A stretch of DNA of 64,000 nt from Physcia stellaris (Eukaryota; Ascomycota; Lecanoromycetes; Caliciales; Physciaceae): contig JABSSW010000031.1 of the NCBI GenBank assembly GCA_018902385.1, forward strand, positions 372,001 through 436,000, given 5' to 3'. Position 1 is the stretch's first letter. Each line of letters starts with the position of its first letter. Shown here piece by piece: positions 43,374 to 55,065 of the stretch. The position numbers and the translations under genes are program-made. The notes beneath the pieces were generated by a model. The model was not told the origin of the DNA. It saw nothing but the letters and a program-made list of their open reading frames with translations, and made no database searches.

Positions 43374-45711
43374 TCAAGCCCCATCGCATTTGGCAGGGGG
43401 ATCTAACACAGCAGACCCAGCCCAGACCTGGCCTAGTTGTAAACAATTGGTTGGATAGAGCTGACTGAGGACGGTGATAGTACTACCCTCTGGCCGCGAA
43501 GTGGTCGAGGAATTCCCTATGGTCGTCGCTTCTGCTGGTGTAGAAGTCAAAGTTGGGCCCTGGGATTTTGACTTGGAAGTTTCCGGTGTTGTCACACTTC
43601 GAGACGCAATTGGGCTCGTTACTTGCTGTAATGCCGTCGAACTTGGAGCTGACTGCGGTGGAGCTGAGACATCCACACTCGTCGGAACCAGAAAAGATGG
43701 TCGAGATGACGCTGCAGGAAAGCTTGTAGCTACAGGCGTCGTGCCTAGCGATGGTGATGGCTCGCAGATGCCGGGCGCAATTCCAGAAGTGAAGCCCAAG
43801 AAACCATCCGGAGATTGAAGTGAGTCAACGGCGCCGGCAGGCAGAGTACCGACGTAGGCGTTGAAGTTGTAGATCCCGCAGATGCAGTCGCCCGAGATAT
43901 CCTTTAAACTGGTACCACGAAGCACGGCTTCTCCTCCGCGTGTAAGCGAGAATGACTGTGATCCAATACCCATGTCCACGACGAATGCATTAGCACCAGC
44001 TCGGGCATCGAAAGTCTTGCTATTGCTACCAGAGGCGACCTCTACAGTACCTGCTTTAGTCAAAAGCGCAACGACAAAAAGCGAATCCGCAACATCATCA
44101 GCACCATTCGGAATACCCTCAAAGTAATTGCCAGTGTCAACATTAGCAGGCTTTGCCGTCGTATCTGTCGCGTCGCAGCTAGCGGACTTCAAACTTGGTC
44201 GATACCAGTAGATGATTCGATCATCTGTAATATAGTCGTCGACGGACGTTGACCCAGCTTTGTAGGCGGCAATGAAGGGTTTCGCCATCTCGAGCCAGCC
44301 CTCGTGCGGCCTGTAACGTGTTAATCAGCCCAGAATCCTACAAAGCTGTGAATGACCTAAAACTAGCCCCGGACAGAATTGAGGGCGGATGGAAGATAGT
44401 AATCACTTCTCAAATCACGATTACCCGTTCTCGGAATTCAGAATGTTATCTGATAGGAATGGTGTTTTAGGTTGGCCAGATTTCGGAATCCGGGCTATCG
44501 TTGGTTCATTCGGTTTGGGTGAATGGTTGTGATCATCTAAGATGAGACCCGCGCCCAATTTTTCCAGGGCCGAGTGTATGAAAATGCACACTTACATGTC
44601 GTTCACCCATTTGGAGTTGCCATCATCCGTGTGTGGTGATGATAGTGGCCCGATATAATGGGACTCTCCGTAGTCGTTCCATGTAATGATCTCCACGTAT
44701 TGTGGTGAAAGAGTTAGGATTTCGACCCACCGATCGTACCAAAGAAAGTCAGCTGGGAATACCCAATTTTTACCTAGGTAAATCTTGGAGTCAGCATTGA
44801 CTTGCAAAATATTCTCAGGAGTTGAAACAGCGTGCACCGTATTCAGGAGGAAAAGAAGGCCCCGCGAATCACTTACTGTAGGAAACTTCTGGTCCGTAAT
44901 GAGTGAAGAACCATGGTGACACGGCTGCGAATGTCATCTTAGAATTTTTTGTCACTTTGCGATGGAAGAAACATACGAGCAATGTAAGGCTTGCCACCGA
45001 GGGCACTGACATAAGCTTTATCACCATCTTCAACGGTAATGTTCCGATCCGCAGATGGCGCTTTGTTGTTACCGTTGTTAGGCCATGCGATCCAGTTTAA
45101 CGCGCCATCTGCTGAGCCAGCGTTTGAAATTTGAAAGTTAGGAGCAAAGAAGATTGGCATCCCAGCGCTCGACCGGACGGCATCCACATCAAGTCCATCG
45201 CCGGAGAACGATGAGACGAATACTTGGTTCCCGTTGTCTCCAACTCGTAGTTGAGCATCTTTGCCTCCATACTGGGCGATCTTAGCACCAACGTTGGAAG
45301 CTTGAGATGTGGAGAACCAATTGAAGTCGAATGATATAAAGACCTTCATCCCATTCTTGGCGGCCGAATCATAAGCATAAGTCAGCTGGTCATCGGTAAA
45401 TTCGTCCGTGCCGATGTTGAGAGCAAAAGCATCGACACCCAATGCCTTGGCACGTGACATGTCGTCGTCGTAGTCACTTGCACTTGTTCGCTCGCCCACA
45501 ATCCCAATCTGCGCTCGAGACCATCAGAGCTTTGACTCAACCTACGTAGGGACTAATCTTCTCCTACCATGAAATGGCAAAAAACGAGTCTGCCGGTTCC
45601 CTGTCTTGGCTCGATATGGCGATTCGCAGAAGGAGCCGCATTCCCATAAGGCATAATTAGGGCTAGCAGAACAGTACCGAGTGCCCACGATACAATTGAG
45701 ACAGGCGCCAT
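43374..45711 (-). CDS. GH71 alpha-1,3-glucanase (mutanase), secreted
   Basis: Cleaves alpha-1,3-glucan, a fungal cell-wall polymer, during wall remodelling or attack on other fungi. Five exons: 45711-45568, 45508-44977, 44924-44877, 44773-44596 and 44310-43374, all GT..AG, joining to 612 residues. Signal peptide (1-26), then VFCHFMIGIVGERT with ASDYDDDMSRAKALGVDAFALN, KVFISFDFNWF, FAPNFQ, NWIAWPNNG, SPWFFTHYGPE, KNWVFPADFLWYDRW, VEIITWNDYGESHYIGP and GWLEMAKPFI. These are the GH71 landmarks in order. After the catalytic domain come a beta-rich region (YWYRPSLKS...), then a Ser/Thr/Pro-rich linker (about residues 490-580). The end is a short Cys-containing tail (LYPTNCLQLGQVWAG). Exon 3 is only 48 nt. 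Confident. Confidence 0.95.
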
Positions 45712-46788
45712 AGTTTGTACAGATCCCTTATCATGCAGGAATTAAAGTCATCGATCGCTTCGACGGCTTGAAATGTGATATAGTAGAGGGAATATTGGAA
45801 TGACCATAGGTCAAGAGTTGATAGTTCCCCGGCGGGATACGAACCAGCTGGCCATTTTGTGAATCTGGCAACAGTCCACATATACAGAATCCCCCGAGTT
45901 CCCTTTTTAAAATTAGCTGGTCGCCTTGTGAGGCAAGTTGACCATAAGAAGTCATTCTTGGAGGATCGCAATCTTGAATAATGCGGCGTTGGTGAGGCTG
46001 AAACACCCTGGGGGCGGGAGTGAGCTGAGAACATGTTGGCTCGAGAGTCTAGCAGCCTAATAATGAATGGCTAACAACGGGTGAACAGTGGAGAATAATT
46101 TCCGCTGCAGGCTTCGAACAGAGGCGTTCCAGCGGTTTTCTATCAAAAATCCCCTGAAGAGTGCCAGAATGAGGCGTAGCCAAACGGGTAGGTAGCAATG
46201 ACCCGTTGAGGTCAACACAATTTTACGCAATAAGAGTTCAGAGCTCCTTGACGGCTGCGCGTCTCGTATCACTATACTATCAGACTCGAGATCGCATGAT
46301 ATTGTGGTGACTGTGGGATCCAGATTTAGCCTCAAGATCCATATACATTCTAACCAGAAACTTACAAAAACAGACACACCCAGTAGGTCATGATGGAATT
46401 GATTCCCAGGCAGAAATTTAGACAATCGACATGCTGACCTGAGTGAAATAGTAGGGATGTCGAAACAACCAGATGGCGATGATGGAATTTTCCGGCCTCT
46501 CGGCGTTTCGCGGCCGCCGAAGGCTTTGTCAGCATGCCAAGCTGCCGAATGCTCCCTCGCAGTGCCCACTGCCATCTTCTCAGTCTTCTCGTACGAAACA
46601 ATCCACATTTACAGACTGGTCTCCTCCGCTATTCCATTTCCGAGAAGTCGAGTCTCTCTGTGTATCGTCAAGCTCTAGCTGGATGGATCGTCTCATGAGC
46701 TATAAAGGAGCACCTTCCGAGCCACCTTGAGAGCGTATCATCACAGCTATCTATCGTCCCTTCTGTACCATTGCATTTAAATCTCACA
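45712..46788. other. Divergent promoter region, GH71 and DUF1857 genes
   Basis: 1.08 kb shared upstream of two divergent genes. Open frames on the minus strand (46057-46608) start with TTG or lack motifs. It holds the TATA box of the plus-strand gene (46701). Confidence 0.5.
46701..46706 (+). promoter_or_regulatory. TATA box of the DUF1857 gene
   Basis: TATAAA 88 bp before ATG 46789, in GAGCTATAAAGGAGC. Position fits a fungal core promoter. Confidence 0.5.
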
Positions 46789-47391
46789 ATGGTCGTCCTT
46801 ATCCAGTCTCAGACCCTGCCCTTCAACCCTCCGGGTGCCGAGCCAGTCCTCAATACCGCTCAGATTTGGGAAGCTCTCCTGCTCAAATGCCGCAAGCCTC
46901 AAGATTTCCTCTCCCCAATGTCGGGTTCGGAGGTGCTGGAGGAAACCGAAACAATGATCAAGAGGAGCGTCACGTTCAAACAGGTCTTTGCCCTTCACCT
47001 CCTTTCATACCCATATAACCCATCGGCTTCCAGGGAATGGGCCCTCCAGGCGATAAAGCTCGAGAAGACATCGATCTTCGGAAACCCTGGAAAGTGAGCT
47101 GAGCGTTCGGCATGAGATCCAAGACTATCGAGTACTGATACCGCTGTGTAGGCGGACTTCCGAAACCTTGACAGTGGGGCATTCATCAGCAATATTGTGT
47201 CTCAAGGCCAAGACGAGAAAGATCTCTACCTCACTTTCTACTTCGAATGGCCTTTTCCGAATATCGAGGCAGGATCACAAGAGGAGAAAGATACATCTAG
47301 AAGACTTTGGAGCCTAGCCAAGGAAAGCGTTCAGTCAACCATTGAACATACCAGAAACCTTGTCAAGGAGGGGAAGATAGACACAAGCTGA
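46789..47391 (+). CDS. DUF1857 (SRPBCC-fold) protein
   Basis: Small START/Bet v1-like fold protein; members bind hydrophobic ligands or act as small enzymes in fungal metabolism, but the role here is unknown. Exons 46789-46983, 47034-47093 and 47152-47391, each joined in phase 0, give 164 residues, the usual length. Landmarks: PFNPPGAEPVLNTAQIWEAL at the N-terminus, then MSGSEVLEETETMIKRSVTFK. Exon 2 is GMGPPGDKAREDIDLRKPWK, and exon 3 has GAFISNIVSQGQDEKDLYLTF and FEWPFPNIEAGS. ATG 46789 is the first Met of the frame; an upstream TTG is ignored. No signal peptide, so intracellular. Not part of a visible biosynthetic cluster. Confidence 0.85.
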
Positions 47392-47784
47392 GGACACAGT
47401 GCTCGTGCGTTTGAACGTATTCAGATAGCATTCGTGCTTTTCAAGAACCATGTTCTCTAGACTGCCTTTCCGCACCGATCTTCATTAGCACCTCATCGTC
47501 TTTCTGTGCGATACAGCTTCCAAGCTGCATATTTTTGATGCTATTTCCTTTGCCTTCGATTTTCTGTTGACGCCAAGTTGGGTACAATCCGAACCCCTTC
47601 CTCGCTAATTCGACTATTGTACAGCAAATCTATACCACAAACCCAGAGTTTGAGCGCTGAAGGCTCTCAGCTGTATGCAAAGAGAAGTGGAATGATCATG
47701 CGATACCAGATCGTGTAGAAAGGTCACCGAGTCCATCAATCTCGAGCGGGACGATTCACGGGCTACGATTACTCTTCCACATTG
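47392..47784. other. Short convergent intergenic
   Basis: 390 bp of 3' flanks between convergent genes; nothing else seen. Confidence 0.5.
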
Positions 47785-48868
47785 CTATCCGTGGCCTATG
47801 GCACGAACCAAGCCGATTGCAGCTGCTGCGGCGACTCCTCCAATAGCCACCATTTGCAGAGCCGACTTCAACGCTTGGATAATGTTCTGTCGTCCTCGCC
47901 AACCCACGACTACCCCCGTTTTCACCCAGCCAAAAATGAAAAGGGCGACTGCCATCACTCCGATGCTCCACCACAGTCCAGTCAAGACTTGGTGTCGATC
48001 GACACATAGGTAGGGTAACAAGGGGATGAGCCCTCCAAGGAAATAACCCATCGCAATCGTCGCTGCACAGACGAAAGGTCTAGAGTTCTCCGGTTCTGGC
48101 ATCTGGTGATGGAAGCGCATCAGGAACTCCAAGAGATCCTTCGGATGTTGTTTCAAAGAGCTGAAAGCTTCTTCGATAGTTGGTTTTGGGATGCTATATC
48201 GTCCGAAGACTTCATGAACGATCACGGAGGCCTGGTCGGTCTCCATCATCTTCTTTGTTTCAGAGACGGTAGCGTCATATGATTCACTATCGTCGGTCAG
48301 CAATGCCTCGTTCTTGCGTGGCACAAAATCGGGACGCACGCTTCGCTCTTAGCCCCTAGCAAACCACCTAGGCCCATCGAGATGGCACCTGCGATAAGTT
48401 CGGCGAGGCCTCCCAGGACCACCAAGCGTGTATCACCCAATGATGCTAAGCCCGCCGTAAGGGCGAAGGGGACTGTCATGCCGTCCGAGAGACCGATGAT
48501 AGCATCGGAGATCATCCGGGGGCTCGGCTTGAAGTGGAAGCGTCGCTTTTTTCGGCTGACATTTTTGCAACGACGACACACTGGACGGGCAGGACGGCTT
48601 TTGGTAGGTCTGTTTCTGAGCTTCAAGGTCGACACTGCTCTCGCAGCTCAGCCAGCTACCTTCACTCCTTTGCTGCGTTAGAGCTGGCGAAGGGGGTCGG
48701 CAAGCTAGGGTGGAGTCAGCACATGGCCTGGATCAGGAGATAAGGTTGTGTACCAGCAGCTCGCTTGTCTTCGAAATCAAAGGGAGGATGCCTTGGCTGG
48801 AATGCAACCCTTTGCACCTCCTGCTTGGTTGACGGGAAGGCCAAATTCTTGACCAAGGCGAAGGACAT
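47785..48868 (-). CDS. Ccc1/VIT-family vacuolar iron/manganese transporter
   Basis: Moves Fe2+ or Mn2+ from cytosol into the vacuole. Exons 48868-48754, 48634-48340 and 48286-47785 give 303 residues in one frame. The intron 48339-48287 (GTGCGT..GATAG) is needed to restore GAKSEAESYDATVSETKK. Core: MISDAIIGLSDGMTVPFALTAGLASLG (TM1 with the conserved Asp), LVVLGGLAELIAGAISMGLGG (TM2), cytosolic metal-binding helices with Glu/Met (SETKKMMETDQ, IEEAFSSLKQHP), TM3 YFLGGLIPLLPYLCV, TM4 WWSIGVMAVALFIFGWVKTG, TM5 ALQMVAIGGVAAAAAIGLVRA. The N-terminal 85 residues are poorly conserved and basic. The predicted exon 2 start reads STLKLRNRP, while the next frame reads VDLEAQKQTYQK, which looks more natural, so the first intron or frame there deserves care. 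Confidence 0.88.
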
Positions 48869-51800
48869 GTCGGAGGATAACTCTTACACCTTGACTCAAC
48901 AACTTGCAGGAGATTTGAAAGAGGTCAAACCAGGTTGGGGGTAGGAAAAGGAAAAGAGGGCTGCATTGTTTCCATTGTGTCGCTCTCGACCTCCGATTCG
49001 ACCAATCACAGCTTAGCGAATGTAAGCAGCCGATTCACTCTCCTCTCGCAGGTCACACCCTCTCCAGTATACTACACAAGAATACCAAGACTATTTACCC
49101 GTCAATGCTTCCCCAGGTTTCACCTTAGGCGGGACTAACCGCCAAAGAGGCTGCATTTGTGGCTACTTCAGTGTATTACTGGATTAAGCTGTGCACTGTT
49201 CGCTCTTTGGTGCTCTTCACCCGACGACTAACGGCTGCAGGTACCACGCTGCCTTCATGCGCAACAGATGAAATCCTGGCCCCGTAGAAGGCGCTTGGTG
49301 CGACAGTGTCAAAAGTACTCAGTGCGCCTAGCGATTTGCGGATCTCACCATGCGAAAACATGAATGAGAGCAATGCACGCTAGAGGGAGGTGAAAATCGG
49401 AACAAGCCCGTCCGACCTCTGCGCTAGCAGGACATCATCGGCAACAACAGCTTGGCTGCTGTCACAACATCTCCATTCTGGGCATCTCTCATGCAGCTTC
49501 AAGCACGATGCTCCGAGATACTACTACATTGGTGATCTCTGGGCGCTGTGTGCAGCACTTGAGCGCTTGTTCCAAACCCTTCTGTAGAGGCTCCAATGCT
49601 GGCAAACCGTAAGCCAATCTAGTAGTCATTTGGCGCAGATCTTCTCCGGATTTCGAGGACCTTGCCAGGCAGACGGGCTACACCGAGAGACTGCCCATGT
49701 CGGCTTTTATTCAGCCTTCCGACCTATTGATACAAAGCTCTAGAACTACCGCTGATCTTTCTAGCTTTGGTCTTCGTCGCCAGCCTGAGAAACTACAATT
49801 TCAACGAACCATAGCCACGCCAAAGAGAAACCGACTAGGTCCCAACAGCTGGTAGCAACCAACCGTAACGCGCCTGTCATCCGCGAATAATATCCCTCAT
49901 CCCCGTATCTTCGTATGAGTGCCTCCATGCACTCTTCACATGCCACCTCACCCAGAAAATCTTCAGCAACTGATCAGGTTGGATACATATACAGCCGGTT
50001 CTGAGCTCTAAGCCCTTGGAAATTCATAGGCATAGTCCCCCTAGCGGCCCTATTTCGAGAGCGATTATGAATAGTATCCTGCTTTGCATTGAAGCGCGTA
50101 TACCGTGCCATTGTTACCCCAATCTCTTACAGGAAATTCGTTGTGGCGTACCTAGTGGGAGTCGCTCAAGCTCATCTTCCGCACAACAGTAAGCGCAGCA
50201 CGAGAGGTAATTAGGGACTTGAGCTCCTATTCTCAATGGATTTGAACAATTTCGTGAAAACACGGTGTTGCAACCATCTCTAGAACTACAGATAACAGCT
50301 ATGCACGACGCCTTCAAAATAAAGGCAACGTCCATAGATACTTGGATAAGGGAGTACATTCACTTTCAGGAAACGTCGGCAATTACACCGGCGAACTTGA
50401 CTCCAGCGCCTTCGCTGAAGTCTGTTATTGAGATCGTCTAGTACACGGATCGTGTTGCGATTAGAAGACCTTTGATATCCTGGGCCTGGGAAAATAGTGA
50501 AGGGCCCACTCCTTGTGGTTGACACTTACAGATCGGTACCACCCCTCATCTCCATAGCTACTATTTTTCCAGATTTACTAATCTTTCTACTACTGGCACC
50601 ATTGTAGTTCCTAACATAGACAAGTACCATACCTAGGACGAAACATTCAGTACCGATCAAACTCCTTAGACGACGATTGGTCGGGTGGTAGTCTGCAGGC
50701 AGTCTTTAGGCAGGCTATGTGTTGATTACAAACAGGCGTCCTCCTCGACCATTAGAGCGGCCGTAAGGCTCGAATAAGCCACTATCACTACTTCTATTGT
50801 CTGTTGAACTCTTCCATCACTCGTTCGACTATTCTCTTCCAGGCCCTCTCGAATTTAGCAAAATCGGTCTTTCGGCTCAGCAGAGCATTTTGCATCTCTC
50901 TCTTCATTCCCCGCTCCGCTTTTGTCAAACATCTCTCCCAAAGACCAGGGAGCAGCTCATCCGCTTCTCAAACTTCAACTCATTGCTCGTCTTCGAATTG
51001 CATATCTAAGGGATTCGTGTCTCGTGCAAGGGCGAGACATGAATAAGCGTCAGCATTATAAGTAGAGATCTTGCTCGTTCATCATCTTTATCTCTCTTTG
51101 GCTTCCATTCTCCCAAGCTCACAACATCTCTTCACATCATCGGTAATGTCTGTTTAATACCGTGGATGTCTGGGAACCGATTCTCCTATCTCAAGATCAA
51201 AGTGCCATTCTTCACTTACAACGTCTCAAAGCTGTCTGTTCCAGGTTTCCCGAGACAGTGGTCCTCTCGCTTCATCCTTTCCTTCTTTCCGCCTTACCCA
51301 TACAGCCCACAGAGATCCCAAACAAAATGCTTGCTCTCCACTCATCACAAGCCCCGCCCCCTGACCCCGGAGCAATACTCAAGCTCGGATCCAAATCCGA
51401 GACAGAGAAATGACGTGGTTCGTGTACGGGGTTCATATGCGGTGTGAGAGACGCCCACTCTATTGGTTCGCATTCTCAATTATTGTTGTATGGACTTCCC
51501 TTCTTTGTTTGCTTCGCGCGGTGCGCCCTGTATCCCCAACCCCCATCCCCCAATGAACTGAACTCACGCACTCATAGCTCCCTGTTTCTTGGCCTGCCGC
51601 TCTACGTGCTCGAACCCCATAATTCAAATGTCGGGAATTGCACCACCACTACAGCCCCTCTCTCAGAGTTTTAAGGTCCACACCTCAAACCGGGAGTAGT
51701 CTGCATGATTTGCTTGCAGATAGGTGTATGATGGGGAGGTTACGCTTGATTTTTCCCATTGCCCGTCCCCAATCCACTCTAAAAACTTCGCTCCAACTTT

Positions 51801-52916
51801 TTAACCTTTTTCCCCCATCGCATCCAATCGCAATCCTCGCGTCGTGGATAAGCATACCGCCAGGAAAGTATCGAGGGAGTGGTTCGATACTAGGGCGTTT
51901 CATCCTCTCATTTACGATTTTCTTATCGCTTTCGACTCTCACACCCCCTTTCCAAGCATGCACCCTAGATTTAGAAAAAGAGAAAGATAGATGCTCCCCC
52001 TTCCACCCCTCTACCCACCGTAGAATTAAATAGAGATAGAAGAAATCGTGCTAGCTTGAAGATTAGAGGTATGCGATGTCCTTTCTCTATTATTTTTTTC
52101 TTGGCTTTTGGCTTTTGGCGCTAGATTTTGGTGTACTGTCCCCTTTGATATTTGATGGTTTGTGGTTTATGGGTTAGAGTATCCCGAGAAATTCGAGATG
52201 TGGATTGCTGGGATATGAGGGGGGGGAGGGGCATCACTTGTCGAGGGGAATTATGGAACTGTTTGAGAGGGTGTGGAGGAGAGGGACTTCTGCTTGGATA
52301 GGTCGAGGTACGGAGGATTTATTGAGAGAGGGAGTTGTGAAGGATGAGGAGTTTGCTCGGGATAGATCGAGTCATGGAGGATTTACTGAGGATGGGGGGG
52401 GATGGAGTCAGGATGTGAAGGGGAGAGATAGTGGGGGCGAGGGTGAAGATCTGGGGGAGAGTGAGGAAGTGGCAGAAGTGGGGAGGAATTCAGGGAGGAC
52501 TTAGCCCAAGAGAGGGAGGTCGAGGGGGCGAGTGAGCTGAGCTGGGAAGTGCACAAAGGAGGGAGACGGTTGGGAGGGGGGCAAGAAACAAGGGGGAGAT
52601 GGGACCGAGTCACGAAGTTCCTCTCGTCATTTTCTATTCGCTCGTTGACTGTATGCAAAAACGCTTGACACGGCTATCTTTCGTCAGACGCGTTAAATGA
52701 TATAATTTCGAGGGATCGAAGAGATGTTCACCCCTACCATCTTTCCAAGAAAATCAAACATACATGCCACAGAACAGGGGTATAAGTCCACCGATAAGTC
52801 GCACTCCCAGTAACAAGTCCCTTCGCCATGCCATTCCGTAAATACCATGATCCATGCCAAACCCCAATGCCAATGTCATGACCTTCACTCCGTCGCTATG
52901 CCCAAACCCCACTTCC
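48869..52916. other. Gene-poor interval, 4.0 kb, with a transcript-like segment
   Basis: No supported gene. 50780-52040 on the plus strand is pyrimidine-rich, with a TATAAG at 51058 and a CT-rich, GTAATG-containing stretch like a leader and intron. One ATG frame (51166-51447, 93 codons, MSGNRFSYLKIKVPFFTYN) lies there without known domain. 52205-52600 is strongly purine-biased on the plus strand. Could be a noncoding transcript or the long regulatory region of the PPN1 gene's 3' side. Confidence 0.4.
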
Positions 52917-55065
52917 TCAATGACGCCCAAACTCCGCCCTCAACTCCCCCTCATCCTTGGAGCCAATATAAGCTCTCGTCAAAAACGTGAACCAAAGCTC
53001 TCGAACCGCCTTCTTCTTCTCCTTCTTCTTCTTCCTCACCCCCTTCTCAACCTCTCTGGACTCCAACTCCACTCCCTTCCCACTCAACCACCAGCCATGC
53101 TTCTTCCGGGGTTTATACCGCCCCATCGTAGCCGCGAGCTGAATATAGTTCCGCACCGTCAAAGACGTCATATTCCACGCTTCGTCGGTGCGGGTGTCGT
53201 ATTCGACCTCGTACTTGAAGCGGCGGTGGAGGTCCTTCGGGTGCGGGCGTTTGCCGCGGTGTTTCCCCGAATGCCATTTCTCGGCTTCTAGTTCCTGCTT
53301 TTCATCATTGGAGGAACTGTCATTAACGGAGCCTGGGTGGTCGGATTGGGATTTGGAGTTGAAGTCGTTGTTGATGGTGGTCAGGTTGGCGAAGTATTGC
53401 GTGTACCCCAGCCAGGAGAGCGTTTGTGGGGAATAGGCTGGGCCGGGGGAAGAGGATTTCGAGGGGGGGAGGGGGGTTGTGAATCGCGGCTTTCGCGGCT
53501 TTTTGGATTTCCTTTGCGATTTCTTCGAGTGTTTGGATTTCCTATAGGCTGTGGTTTCTTCGGATATCTCTTCCTCCTCAAGGTGGAGTGGCGCCTGGCT
53601 GTGCGGCGTTGCTGTTCCATCTGTTGTGATCTGAGCTGGTGACCCGAGTTCCTCGATGCCGGAGATGTTGTACTCGTAGACTCTTAGTGAGGGGAAGTAA
53701 TTCGGCACCACGCTGCCTCCAACAAAGGTAAGGCTGTAGCGCTCCCCCCATTCGCCGCCGATTCTGCTGAAGAACTTCTCTTCCTTTGTTTTCTTAGGCT
53801 TCTTCCTTCTCCTCGATGCTTGCAGGTCCCCATCACCATTCTCGTTATCTGCTGTATTAAGCTCAACATCACCCGAGTCGGGCAGTTTCCGCCAGGTATT
53901 CCGCAGATCAACAAGATACTCGGCGGAGGACTGGATCGAGAAGTCGTCATCCAGAGTCGTCATCCCTCGCGCCTCCACCTCCCCGTTCATAATGCCGTCG
54001 TCGATCTGATGCGCATCCTGCAGCATGAAATGGTCGATGTTCATATGTCCGTATAGCGACCCCACAATGACATCCCGATACTGCCGTAGCCAAAGTGTAT
54101 ATTTATGCCAACAAGTCTCATCCCAGCTCATCTTACTATAGGTCCTTGCAGGCGGCACATGACCCGTTAGTATCGCCTTCATGCCTCTCGCACGTATCAG
54201 TTGTAACTGTATTCGCAGCCAGTCTAGTTGCTCGTAGCCAGGTTCGGACCTTTTCGCGCATCCATCTACGGCGGTGTTGGAGTCGAAGAAATAGAGGGTG
54301 TTGAGGCTGAAGATGGCGAGTTTATCGGGAATGGCTTCGACGAAAAAGTAGCCTCCTCTTTCGAAAACGTGGCGCTGTTCTTCAGGTATCAGCCTTCTCC
54401 AAATATTGAGGTATTTCCTCGTCCAACGGTTGGGGCCGGGGTTGAAGATATTGTGAGGGAGGACATCGTTGTTCCCGAAGTTTGGGATAATGGGAATAGA
54501 GAAGTCGTTGGTGGGGTCGTCGTCATAGTTCTCCTTGCCGAATATCTCGAAGTATTTGTCCACCATCATCTTATTGAGCTCCACGACCTGCTTTTCGGTT
54601 CGTGGGACTTCCTCGTCATTGTCGTGACGCGCTGAGTCGCCGGTCCATACTATAAAGTCTATGGAGTCCTTCAGGTGTTTTTCGATCCAGTGGAAGGTAG
54701 CGTTGACAAGGGAGAGTGGAGAGTCGCAGTCTGTTGTCTCAGCACCAAATTTACCGGCTGGGCCACGACCTCTATGGCAGGCTAGTTCGGCTTCGGTGGA
54801 AGTGTATGCTCTGTAGAATGGGTCAGGGTGGAAGTCTGTAGATTGTTTAGCTGGTGGGGGGTTCGGGTGATGCCGGCCAAAGCTGTTTCGTACCTGTAAT
54901 GTGTAGAAATCTCCCATGTAGCTTATTTGGAGGGTCCTTTTTGTTATCATGTGGATGGCCACTTTCCGCTGGTGGTAGAATGAGGGGACGCTGATCGGTC
55001 GGAGCTGTCGCCGCGCGGCCAGCAAGGTGCAGGCCCCAAACCAGGCCTAGCAGAGGAATACGCAT
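52917..55065 (-). CDS. PPN1: Vacuolar endopolyphosphatase
   Basis: Cuts inorganic polyphosphate chains in the vacuole. Exon 1 55065-54894, exon 2 54835-52917; intron GTACGA..CTACAG joins HITDFHPDPFY, the metallophosphatase start. 696 residues. The N-terminal MRIPLLGLVWGLHLAGRAATA is a signal anchor as in Ppn1, which is a type II vacuolar membrane protein. Metal-binding motifs are visible: HITDFHPDP, IVWTGDSARHD, IPNFGNND, LTGHVPP and SLYGHMNIDHF. After the phosphatase domain come long Lys/Glu-rich and Ser-rich low-complexity stretches (about residues 410-560), typical of fungal Ppn1. The C-terminal region ends FTFLTRAYIGSKDEGELRAEFG. ATG 55065 gives the anchor; the frame upstream of exon 2 alone would miss it. 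Confidence 0.92.

Noticed and set aside
48287-48339. Frameshift in the Ccc1 gene after GAKSE
   Set aside because: Explained by a normal intron (GTGCGT..GATAG) that restores the family sequence GAKSEAESY.
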